Source: an uncultured Acidimicrobiaceae bacterium
GTDB lineage: Bacteria; Actinomycetota; Acidimicrobiia; Acidimicrobiales; UBA10347
NCBI GenBank assembly: GCA_905182135.1
Contig: CAJJAG010000006.1
Location: 248,001 to 312,000, forward strand
DNA length: 64,000 bases
Direction of reading: 5' to 3'
Shown: positions 18,731 to 26,451 of the stretch, piece by piece
How positions within the stretch are numbered: the stretch's first letter is position 1
Layout of the letters: each line of letters opens with the position of its first letter
The notes under the pieces: model-generated
Told to the model about the DNA's origin: nothing
Databases searched by the model: none
What the model saw: the letters and a program-made list of their open reading frames with translations, nothing else
Made by a program: the position numbers and the translations under genes

Positions 18731-19459
18731 ATGACTCCTGAAGAGCTCGTCAGCGCGACCGCTGGCAAGATCAACTCGCTCGGCGCAATCTACTATTTCC
18801 ATCGCGACACCATTGCGCACGGCAAAGAGCAGCTCGGCCTCGACGGCATGCGGTTCTACTTCATCGGCCGCGGCGGCGTGCTCGGCGATGTTGAAGCCCC
18901 TGTTGTGACGTCAGCCTTTGGCTATTTCGCTCCACCTGTCGTGGCCAAGATGTGGAACACGTCAAAGGAAAAAGTTGCTCCTCGTGATGCGGCCCAAGCA
19001 GCACTTGGGTGCAACGCTGCGCTTGGACGCGGCAAGCTTGACGACATCGCTGGCCTCGCCGAATTCTGCGCCGCCGCCGAACAGGTCATCGCCGACGTCA
19101 ACCCTGCAGGCCTGCAGCTCTACGCCGCAGTGGCCGCCGAGCCGTTGCCCGCGGACCTTCCCGGTCGTGCCATGCAGCTTGCGGTGATCCATCGTGAACT
19201 TCGCGGCAGCGCCCATCTAGCCGCCGTGATCGTCGCTGGCGTTCACCCATCGGTGGCCCATGCCATTCGCCGCCCCAACGACATTGGCACATTCGGCTGG
19301 CCAGACGACCTGATGATCACCGACGACGACCGCCTCAACTTGGTCGCTGCCGACGCTGCCACCGACAAATTGTCAGCTGGTCACTACGCAGGACTTAGCG
19401 ACGAGCAACGATCCGCGTTCGTCACGGGCATCGACGCAATGGGCGACATCCTGCTCTAA
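18731..19459 (+). CDS. SCO6745-like family protein
   Basis: A 242-residue protein resembling the actinobacterial SCO6745 family, often described as helix-turn-helix-like and of unknown function. The N-terminal INSLGAIYYFHRDT and the middle GYFAPPVVAKMWNT are its typical features, and the rest is alanine-rich helix. The ATG follows AAGGAA with good spacing. It sits in the F420-enzyme group, 30 bp after the Ddn-like gene; family members commonly occur near such oxidoreductases, but no mechanism is known. Call based on pattern memory. Confidence 0.68.
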   Translation: MTPEELVSATAGKINSLGAIYYFHRDTIAHGKEQLGLDGMRFYFIGRGGVLGDVEAPVVTSAFGYFAPPVVAKMWNTSKEKVAPRDAAQAALGCNAALGRGKLDDIAGLAEFCAAAEQVIADVNPAGLQLYAAVAAEPLPADLPGRAMQLAVIHRELRGSAHLAAVIVAGVHPSVAHAIRRPNDIGTFGWPDDLMITDDDRLNLVAADAATDKLSAGHYAGLSDEQRSAFVTGIDAMGDILL

Positions 19460-19482
19460 TTCAGATTCCATACAAGCGGCAA

Positions 19483-19519
19483 CTGGGCTTATCAAACGCC
19501 AGACCATTGATAAGCCCAG
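19483..19519. terminator. perfect 13-bp hairpin after SCO6745-like gene
   Basis: CTGGGCTTATCAA (19483-19495) pairs perfectly with TTGATAAGCCCAG (19507-19519) around an 11-nt loop, 23 nt after the stop codon. There is no T-run after it on either strand, so it is a hairpin-type 3' end rather than a classic intrinsic terminator. Its right arm abuts a tRNA-like remnant on the other strand. Confidence 0.5.
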
Positions 19520-19564
19520 GAATCGAACCTTGCACGCGTCGATGCGCTCAACGAGCTAGCGCCC
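19516..19564 (-). pseudogene. tRNA-like remnant
   Basis: Read on the minus strand this holds tRNA-like pieces in the right order: a 5' GGGCGC, a D-arm-like TAGCTC with GAGCGCATCG, and a T-arm-like AGGTTCGATTCCTGG. The D loop is shrunken and the anticodon arm is deleted, and the 3' acceptor strand does not pair with the 5' end. It cannot be a working tRNA. It may be a decayed tRNA or an old integration site, or a coincidence. Confidence 0.3.
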
Positions 19565-19565
19565 A

Positions 19566-19571
19566 TAGGGT
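19566..19571 (+). promoter_or_regulatory. -10 element for leaderless PPOX gene
   Basis: TAGGGT is followed by GCCGAG (6 nt) and the ATG at 19578. No ribosome site is present. Same spacing as the other leaderless-type starts in this window. Confidence 0.5.
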
Positions 19572-19577
19572 GCCGAG

Positions 19578-20006
19578 ATGGGAATCACTAGCAACCAAGC
19601 AATGGCGTGGGCTGAGGCCCGAAAACACGCGGTGTTGATCACGCTGCGTCAGGACGGTCGCGCTCAGTCCAGCGACGTCAGCTACACCGTTGTAGATGAC
19701 GCGATCGTCGTCTCACTCACTGCGACCCGAGCCAAGACAGCGAACATGCGGCGCGACTCACGCGTCGTTGTGCACATTACCGATCCAGATACCTGGAGTT
19801 ACGTCTCCTTTGATGCAGTGGCCGAGCTTGGCCCAGTGACGACGGATCCGAATGATGAAGCGGCCAATGCTCTTGTCGACTATTACGGGCGCGTCGCCGG
19901 TGAGGCCCACCCCGATTGGGACGAGTATCGCGCGGCAATGATCAGCGAACGACGTCAGCTGGCCTATCTCCGCCCTAGCAGCGCCGTCGGCCAGATCCAT
20001 GGTTGA
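19578..20006 (+). CDS. PPOX-class F420-dependent oxidoreductase
   Basis: A 142-residue member of the pyridoxamine-phosphate-oxidase-like split barrel family, actinobacterial F420 branch (Rv1155-like). The opening AWAEARKHAVLITLRQDGRAQSS and later ATRAKTANMRRDSRVVVHI and WSYVSFDAVAEL fit this branch. Such proteins bind F420 or flavin and reduce diverse small molecules; substrate unknown. Its last 8 nt overlap the next gene, which points to coupled translation with the PLP enzyme. Confidence 0.85.
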   Translation: MGITSNQAMAWAEARKHAVLITLRQDGRAQSSDVSYTVVDDAIVVSLTATRAKTANMRRDSRVVVHITDPDTWSYVSFDAVAELGPVTTDPNDEAANALVDYYGRVAGEAHPDWDEYRAAMISERRQLAYLRPSSAVGQIHG

Positions 20007-21195
20007 TGCAGGCGCTCTACCGCTGAGCACGGCCGAAGTCGCCCAACTCAGGTCGAACACACCGGGCGCCGACAACGTCGTGCACCTGAACCATGCTGGG
20101 TCGTCATTACCTACCCAGGCCACCCTTGACACCCAGATACATCATCTACAGCGCGAGGCAATGATGGGTGGGTACGAAGCCGCCGATGAGGCAGCGGACC
20201 GCAGCGATCAGGTCTATGCCTCGATCGGGTCGTTGATCGGTGCCGATCACAACGAGATCGCACGATTCGAACAGGCAACAGCGGCATGGAACGCTGGCTT
20301 CTGGTCCATCCCCATGAAGCGGGGCCAGCGCATCATTACCGCCAATGCCGCTTATGGGGCCAACGCTGTTGCGTTCCTGCGAGCTGTCGAACGGCGTGGC
20401 GTCACGATCGATGTCGTTGGCGATGACGACAGCGGCCATGTGGACGTCGACGAACTCGCCCGCCGGGTTGACAGTGACGTCGCGTTGATTGCGTTGACTC
20501 ACGTTCCGACCAACGGCGGGCTGGTCAATCCGGCAGCTGCGGTCGGCAAGATAGCGAACAATGCCTCCATCCCATACCTGCTCGATGCGTGCCAGTCAGT
20601 CGGGCATCTGCACCTTGATGTAGATGAAATCGGCTGTGACCTGTTGTCTGGCACCGGCCGCAAGTACCTTCGCGGCCCACGTGGCACCGGTTTCCTCTAC
20701 GCCAGCGAGCAGATGATCGAGCGTTTGATTCCTGATCACCCCGATCATCATGGTGCGGACTGGACCACGCTCACCGACTATGAGCTGAAGCCCAGCGCCC
20801 GGCGCTTCGAGTCATGGGAGTTCAGCCATGGCGGATGGCTCGGGCTGGGCAATGCCGTCGATGAAGCGTTGGCTATTGGCACCGACCGTATCGAGGCCAC
20901 AATCTATGAACGAGCCGACTCGCTGCGCAAGCGACTTCGTGCGGCTGGCTTCACGGTGTGGGATCTTGGCGCACGTCCATGCGGCATCGTGACCGCAACC
21001 GGCAATGGGCTCGATCCGTCAGCTGCCAAGACAGCGTTGCAAGCCCGAAACATCAACATTTCGGTCACTACTCCTGCGTCGACTCGCTTCGATGCCACCA
21101 ACCGCGATCTGCGAGACATGATGCGGATCTCGGTGCACTACACAACTACTGAGGCCGAGATTCGCCACGCCGTCGCAGCCCTGACGGAGCTCTAG
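19999..21195 (+). CDS. PLP-dependent aminotransferase class V (cysteine desulfurase-like)
   Basis: A 398-residue fold-type I PLP enzyme. HLNHAGSSLPT near the N-terminus, LTHVPTNGGLVNPAAAVG, DACQSVGH and the lysine in SGTGRKYLRGPRGTGFLY are the class V landmarks; the lysine is the PLP Schiff base. Such proteins include cysteine desulfurases, selenocysteine lyases, isopenicillin-N epimerase-like proteins and the ergothioneine lyase EgtE. No SufU, IscU or egt genes are nearby, so the exact reaction cannot be chosen. The start overlaps the PPOX stop; a palindromic repeat cluster follows its stop by 10 bp. Confidence 0.85.
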   Translation: MVDAGALPLSTAEVAQLRSNTPGADNVVHLNHAGSSLPTQATLDTQIHHLQREAMMGGYEAADEAADRSDQVYASIGSLIGADHNEIARFEQATAAWNAGFWSIPMKRGQRIITANAAYGANAVAFLRAVERRGVTIDVVGDDDSGHVDVDELARRVDSDVALIALTHVPTNGGLVNPAAAVGKIANNASIPYLLDACQSVGHLHLDVDEIGCDLLSGTGRKYLRGPRGTGFLYASEQMIERLIPDHPDHHGADWTTLTDYELKPSARRFESWEFSHGGWLGLGNAVDEALAIGTDRIEATIYERADSLRKRLRAAGFTVWDLGARPCGIVTATGNGLDPSAAKTALQARNINISVTTPASTRFDATNRDLRDMMRISVHYTTTEAEIRHAVAALTEL

Positions 21196-21204
21196 CCCAA
21201 CGGC

Positions 21205-21263
21205 ACACCTTCTGTGTCTGACACAGAAGGTGTAGACACAGGAAGGTGTAGACACAGAAGGTG
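21205..21263. repeat. palindromic GTGTC-T-GACAC repeat, site A
   Basis: A perfect 14-bp inverted repeat with a single central T occupies 21205-21233 (left arm ACACCTTCTGTGTC, right arm GACACAGAAGGTGT). It is followed by two more copies of the right arm, GACACAGGAAGGTG and GACACAGAAGGTG, in direct orientation up to 21263. It begins 10 bp after the aminotransferase stop. Related palindromes occur at sites B (42287-42380) and C (50569-50648). Confidence 0.85.
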
Positions 21264-21357
21264 GCTGTCAGTCCGAGTCGTTGCGCCTTTGTCCAGGTGG
21301 GGCCTGCGGTCGCGAGCAACCATCAGATCCCTGAACCTCGCAGAGTCCAACCAACCG

Positions 21358-21474
21358 CTACGGACGCGCTGACAAGCCGAACCGTTCCTGGATCCTGTCG
21401 AGGCCGATCAGCTTGATCACACCAGCTATGTCGAATGCACCGACAAGGATGATCCAGAAACTTCTTGCAAACAC
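21358..21474 (-). CDS. possible small hydrophobic protein
   Basis: A GTG-started frame of 38 codons reads as a smooth hydrophobic-then-charged peptide containing FWIILVGAFDIAGVIKLIGL and ending ERFGLSARP. The sequence looks protein-like and could be a small membrane protein or the tail of a decayed gene; an upstream in-frame stop limits it. There is no ribosome site. Nothing else is seen in the rest of the 21264-21533 gap. Confidence 0.25.
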   Translation of the reverse strand: MFARSFWIILVGAFDIAGVIKLIGLDRIQERFGLSARP

Positions 21475-21533
21475 GTTCCTGGCGATGCCTAAAGTGGCAC
21501 CGCCTCAGCTAGACCACCCAAAGTGCCGGCCGG

Positions 21534-21539
21534 TAGTGT
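21534..21539 (+). promoter_or_regulatory. -10 element for leaderless LLM gene
   Basis: TAGTGT is followed by GGACTC (6 nt) and the ATG at 21546, with no ribosome site. It is the same layout as at 18054, 18239 and 19566. Confidence 0.5.
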
Positions 21540-21545
21540 GGACTC

Positions 21546-22553
21546 ATGATCCGCAGGCTTGGTGTCGTTGACCAGTCCCCCGTCTCGACCGGATCGACGC
21601 CAGCCCAAGCGCTGCAGAACAGCATCGATCTTGTAAAGCGTTGCGAAGCGCTCGGCTACCACCGCTACTGGGTTGCCGAGCATCACAGCAGCCAAGCGTT
21701 AGCCGGTTCAGCACCCGAGATCCTGGTCGGCCAACTAGCTGCCGCTACCACGACTATCCGCGTCGGGTCTGGTGGCGTAATGCTGACCCATTACAGCGCC
21801 TACAAGGTCGCCGAACAATGGCGCATGCTGCACGCACTGTTCCCCCATCGAATCGACCTAGGCCTCGGTCGAGCGCCTGGGTCGGACCAAACGACAGCGG
21901 CCGCATTAGCCAAAGGCCCTGGTGCCCTCTCCGCAGAGCACTACCCCGCGCAAATTGACGAACTTGCAGCATTTCTGCGCGACGAGCCCAACCCGACCGG
22001 TCCGTTCCGCGACGTACGAGCGACCCCGATAACTGAGGGGGCGCCGCCCTTGTGGCTGCTTGCGTCAAGCGCAGGAAGCGCTGGCATCGCGGCTCATCTG
22101 GGCCTCCCGCTGGTGTGGGCCCATTTCATCGCCCGGGGACCGGGGCAAGAAACCGTCGACGCGTACCGAGCCAACTACCAACCGTCACCGGAGTACCCCC
22201 ACCCAATCGTCATGCTCGCGACCGGTGCCATATGCGCCGAGACTCAACAAGAAGCTGCATATGTAGCGAGTTCTGTTCAGCGGTGGCGTGCAAGCGGGCC
22301 GACCCGACCCATTCCCGAACCCGCTCCTCCCGGCACGCCGCTACCAGGAAGCGACAATCCGCTGTTCGTGAACCAGCGCGTGAACAAGCCACTGCTTCAC
22401 GGCACACCCACCTATGTCAAAGACGAACTCGAGTCCCTGGCTGACTCATTCGGTGCTGACGAAGTCTTGCTGATCACCATCACGCACAACCACGCTGCAC
22501 GCGTCCGCAGTTACGAACTACTAGCCGACGTATTCGACCTAGCCAATAGCTGA
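21546..22553 (+). CDS. LLM-class flavin-dependent oxidoreductase, MsnO8-like
   Basis: A 335-residue bacterial-luciferase-like TIM barrel. The MsnO8-type pattern is present: LGVVDQSPVSTG at the start, GYHRYWVAEHHSSQALAGSAPE, GSGGVMLTHYSAYKVAEQ and FPHRIDLGLGRAPG. This branch uses FMN; substrates are unknown. It appears to be a single leaderless gene closing the group of redox enzymes that starts at 18251. Family call is secure. Confidence 0.88.
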   Translation: MIRRLGVVDQSPVSTGSTPAQALQNSIDLVKRCEALGYHRYWVAEHHSSQALAGSAPEILVGQLAAATTTIRVGSGGVMLTHYSAYKVAEQWRMLHALFPHRIDLGLGRAPGSDQTTAAALAKGPGALSAEHYPAQIDELAAFLRDEPNPTGPFRDVRATPITEGAPPLWLLASSAGSAGIAAHLGLPLVWAHFIARGPGQETVDAYRANYQPSPEYPHPIVMLATGAICAETQQEAAYVASSVQRWRASGPTRPIPEPAPPGTPLPGSDNPLFVNQRVNKPLLHGTPTYVKDELESLADSFGADEVLLITITHNHAARVRSYELLADVFDLANS

Positions 22554-22597
22554 ACTGTCAGTTCCTCTCCTTGAGAGCTACCAGGCCCTAAGGGGGT

Positions 22598-22621
22598 GCT
22601 CAGAATTAGCCTTTTCTGAGC
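22598..22621. terminator. hairpin after LLM oxidoreductase
   Basis: GCTCAGAA (22598-22605) pairs with TTCTGAGC (22614-22621) around an 8-nt loop, 45 nt after the LLM stop. No strong T-run follows, so a terminator role is only suggested. The remainder of 22554-22881 shows nothing but a 12-nt tandem repeat (CGATGAGAACAC) near 22810. Confidence 0.35.
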
Positions 22622-22881
22622 GATTACAATTATCAATATCTCAATGCCATCGTTTGGAACTAGCCGATGTACCCAGGTCCCGTTCTTTCGTTGCACCCGA
22701 CATGCTCTGATACACACCCAAGCTAGGTCAAATTCATCATGATTCAGGATGCTGGTGGGCCAAACGAACCCACCTCATGCTTTTAGCTCAGCTGACGCGA
22801 CAAAACGCCGATGAGAACACCGATGAGAACAGCGGCTATGCCGCTTCGCCCCGACACCCAGCTCTGAGACGAGTCGCTACC

Positions 22882-24759
22882 ATGTTGAATCGCCTGCAGC
22901 GTGGAAGATCCCTTTTTTCACCCTTCGCTCGCTTTCCGCGTTCGACCAGCGACCAGCAGGAACGGGGAGCAATGATGATGCTCCTCGCTGGAAACATCGT
23001 TGCACTCGTAGCGAGCGGCGCTGTGGCCCTCGACCTATCCGCCAGGATGAACTCAGCGCAGCATCTGCAAAACGCAGCCGATGCCGCATCGCTTGCCGGT
23101 GTCGTTGTCTGGGTTGACACCGCTGATGAAACGGCTACTCGCGCAAAGGTTGCCGAAATGACCGAACAGAACGGGGTCGACCGGCCCGACATCGTCGTCG
23201 ACGTCACGTTCGTCGACTCGACGACTCGACGACTATCGCAGTCAACCTGACACAGGACAGCACAACCGGATTCCTTGCGATAGGACTACTTGGAGACCTA
23301 AATCGCATAGCGACGGCATCTTTCGACAGATGCAGCGCCACCTGTGGCGGCACAATCCTCATTCCAGAACCCTTTCTGCCGATCGACGCCGCAGGTTCCG
23401 GTGACGGCTTCGTACCGTCGATCGTCGGCACGAAGCTCTATGGCGTCAACCACCACTCCGACACCATGGCATGTGTGGATCGAGTGACGCAGTCCACATG
23501 TTTCGAAGATGGAAATCTGTTCAATGACATCAGCTACACAACCGACTGGACCTGAGCGAAGCCTTTGTCGAGGGAAAGATCTACTACCTGGGTCAAAGCG
23601 TCAGCGACATCAAACTGTTCTGCTGGGAGACCACGACAGACACATTGTGCCCATCGCAACAACTCGCGACGCTCGAAGGTATGAACTTCCGCGGTGGCGC
23701 CGTAATCGAGGCTGACGATCAGGTCTACGCCGTCACCGACGACCACCGGATGCACTGTTATCGCACGAGTGGATCACCCTGTCCGCTCTTCGAAGCCGGC
23801 GGGATTCCGACCGGACTCGGCAATCTGATTGCGCCGCTCACCAAGGCGAACGCCATCGGCAATATGGACCAGGTACTCGATATTGCGACTGGGCGAATTA
23901 CTACTCCATGATGGTCAAGGGTGGTGACGACAATGGCACCTACATCGACTGCTGGAACAGCCTGACAGAAAGCCCGTGCACGGACTTTCCTGCAACGCAA
24001 GTCGACACCAGTCCCGACAAGAAGGGCGGCCGACTATTCCTCTATCACCTGCCACGCGCTGCAGAGACCGACGTATCAATTGCAACAGGTGTATGTGCGA
24101 CCAACGATGGCGAGATCAACTGCTATGACTTCATCACCGGCGCCTACCGGAACTGGGGAGATCTGATCGAGAATGGTCTGGCCTCACCGGCCATCAATGG
24201 TGGAACCCATATCAACCACCCTCCATCTAATCGGCTCGTACTCCAGGCCAAAGACCTAAACCTGTGCAGGGACTTCGACACCCAAACCAGCTGCGGATCC
24301 GTCTACGCCGGTCTCCCCTTCAACGATTACGGCTTTGCTTATGAAGGCAACTGCATATTTGCCCTAGGGCACGAGTCGCTATTTCATTCCTTCGGTATGA
24401 CCGATCCAGAAATCGCGAATGCCTGCCCCGGCACGTCGTCAATGGCTCGGATCAACACGCGCGGCTGTGCTGGTGGCTTGACGTGGCCTCGAGTCAGTTT
24501 CGACTTCGAGTTCACACCATTCACCAACTTCACCGTGACGTTGAGAGATCCCAACGGCAACATAGTGATGGGACCTGTCGACATGACCGACCATCCCACT
24601 GGGCTACTTGACCTCTCTACCACTTCAACGATGCATGAATACTTGATCATCGAGACAGTCGCCGTAGTCCAGGACGGTCTAGCGACCAGCCCATGGGACG
24701 AGGATGTTCCGCCGGAAATATTCGTCGGACTCAACCGACTGCCGCACCTGGTCGGCTAA
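22882..24759 (+). pseudogene. frameshifted TadG-like secreted protein
   Basis: The first piece begins ATG 22882 and contains ERGAMMMLLAGNIVALVASG and LQNAADAASLAGVV, the membrane anchor and adjacent motif of Tad pilus-type TadE/TadG proteins. The protein then continues in three other frames: about 23222-23555, about 23553-23905 and 23906-24759. The frame moves by the same one-base step each time, so the third shift restores the first frame. The long extracellular part has repeated Cys-aromatic motifs (ACVDR, FCWET, HCYRT, DCWNS, NCYDF). Either a real pseudogene or a run of sequencing indels. No other tad genes are nearby. Confidence 0.7.
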
Positions 24760-24847
24760 TGCAAGCAGTCGTCAGGCGACAGTGACCAACCTTGCTGCTC
24801 CACACAAGCAAAAATTCTGGAGGATCACGCGAGGGTCCCCGGTGGCC

Positions 24848-25152
24848 TTAGCTCCCTTCAAGGCCACGCCGAGCACACGTTTCAGACAACGACTGTGACG
24901 GCGGGATAAGGACCGCCACATAGTTCACGATGTTCGCTGTCTTGGGCTTCGTGTAGCTGCGTCGGCCGTCTCACCATCCATGCTCTCGGTGTAAGAGAGC
25001 GCCGTGCCCTTCCCGCTACAAACCGATGTGCGCTCGCGCTCACTGAGAGACTTACGTCTAACCAATGCAGGCGGGAAGCAGTAGTTTCCCTCGACGATGA
25101 CTATTCCCTCGCTCTCCGCGATTAATCGTCCACTAAATATTGCTGTTGTCAC
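24848..25152 (-). pseudogene. broken DUF427 family gene
   Basis: From a GTG at 25150-25152 the frame reads a DUF427 N-terminal half: AIFSGRLIAESEG, VEGNYCFPPALV, and a TSVCSGKGTA segment where the family has CPWKGTA. Near 24953 it goes out of frame; the other frame continues with YTKPKTANIVNYVAVLI, matching the family C-terminal strand, and stops at 24848. So the domain is whole in length but split by one frameshift. DUF427 has no settled function. The rest of 24760-25222 shows no gene. Confidence 0.6.
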
Positions 25153-25222
25153 AACGGAATCTGGCCCCGACGGTCACCTGCATGTTCCCTTGCTGTAGCG
25201 ATCTACAAAGCATGCTGGCACT

Positions 25223-26416
25223 ATGAACGGTGTGAAACTCGCTATTTTAACGCGTGCCCCACGCAGCTACAGCACCCAACGTTTGCGCGCTGCAGCGATG
25301 GACCGCGGGGTCGACATCACCTTGTACGACACCCTGCGGTTCGCCATCGACTTAAGCCGGGATGATCCCAACGTGACCTATCGGGGTCGCGACATCGATG
25401 ACGTCGACGCAATCTTGCCTCGTATCGGCGCGTCGATCACCTTCTACGGCATGGCCGTCGTGCGCCAGTTCCAGGCGATGGATGTGTACACGCCAAACAC
25501 CGCCGATGGCATCGCCAATAGTCGCGACAAGCTGCGGTCGATGCAGATCCTGTCTCGACACGAGATCGAGGTTCCATCGACCACCTTCGTCCGCGAACGC
25601 AGTGACATCCGCTCCGCTATCGCTCGCGTCGGCGGCGCACCAGTCATTATCAAGACGCTCGAAGGCACCCAAGGCATCGGCGTAATCCTGGCGCCCGACC
25701 TCCGCGTTGCTGAAGCCGTTATCGAGACGCTGCAGAGCACCAACCAGAATGTGCTTATCCAACGATTCGTTTCCGAGAGCCGCGGCCGTGATATTCGTGC
25801 GATCGTCGTAGGCGACCGCGTCGTTGCATCAATGCGCCGAAGCGCCAGTGGCGATGAGTTCCGCTCGAACGTGCACCGCGGTGGAACAACCGAAGCTGTA
25901 CATCTCGATCCCGAAACCAGCGAGGTCGCGCTTCGAGCGGCGCAGACCCTCGGACTCACTGTGTGCGGTGTCGACATGCTCGAAAGCAATGACGGCCCAC
26001 TAGTCATGGAAGTGAATTCGTCACCAGGGCTTCAAGGCATCGAAGAAGCGACCGGCCTCGACGTCGCCGGCACCATCATCGACCACATCGTGTCAAACGT
26101 AAACTTCCCCGACCTCGATGTGCGCCAGCGCCTAGGAGAAGCGACCGGTTATGGCGTTGCCGAGATCCACGTCGACCGCGGCGCCGCTATCGACGGTGTC
26201 ACCCTGGCCGAGTCCGGTCTGCGTGACAGTGACATCACTGTATTGGTCATCGAAAACGACTTCGGTGTCGTACCCAACCCATCAAGCGAGTGGGTCCTGA
26301 ACGCAGGCGACCGATTGTTGTGTTTCGGCCGACTCGACGAGATGCGTTCGCTAGCCCCTGCTCGACGTGCCCGTCGTGGTCGTATCCGCCCTCTACCCGA
26401 CGACCCGTTGCGCTAG
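25223..26416 (+). CDS. rimK: RimK-type ATP-grasp ligase with C-terminal RCK_C domain
   Basis: A 397-residue protein. Residues 1 to about 290 are a RimK/LysX-type ATP-grasp ligase: PNTADGIANSRDKLRSMQIL, the nucleotide loop IIKTLEGTQGIGV (142-154), and the metal-binding VMEVNSSPGLQGIE (261-274). This family adds glutamate or other amino acids to a carboxylate on proteins or small peptides. Residues 310-375 look like a TrkA-C (RCK_C) ligand-binding domain, absent from E. coli RimK (about 300 residues), suggesting control by a small ligand. It precedes an AstE/AspA-type hydrolase by 35 bp. The substrate is unknown. Confidence 0.86.
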   Translation: MNGVKLAILTRAPRSYSTQRLRAAAMDRGVDITLYDTLRFAIDLSRDDPNVTYRGRDIDDVDAILPRIGASITFYGMAVVRQFQAMDVYTPNTADGIANSRDKLRSMQILSRHEIEVPSTTFVRERSDIRSAIARVGGAPVIIKTLEGTQGIGVILAPDLRVAEAVIETLQSTNQNVLIQRFVSESRGRDIRAIVVGDRVVASMRRSASGDEFRSNVHRGGTTEAVHLDPETSEVALRAAQTLGLTVCGVDMLESNDGPLVMEVNSSPGLQGIEEATGLDVAGTIIDHIVSNVNFPDLDVRQRLGEATGYGVAEIHVDRGAAIDGVTLAESGLRDSDITVLVIENDFGVVPNPSSEWVLNAGDRLLCFGRLDEMRSLAPARRARRGRIRPLPDDPLR

Positions 26417-26451
26417 CTCGCCACGTCTCGATCTAAGCTCTCTCTGCACCA

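Noticed and set aside
19516..19564. Functional tRNA
   Set aside because: No acceptor pairing and no anticodon arm.
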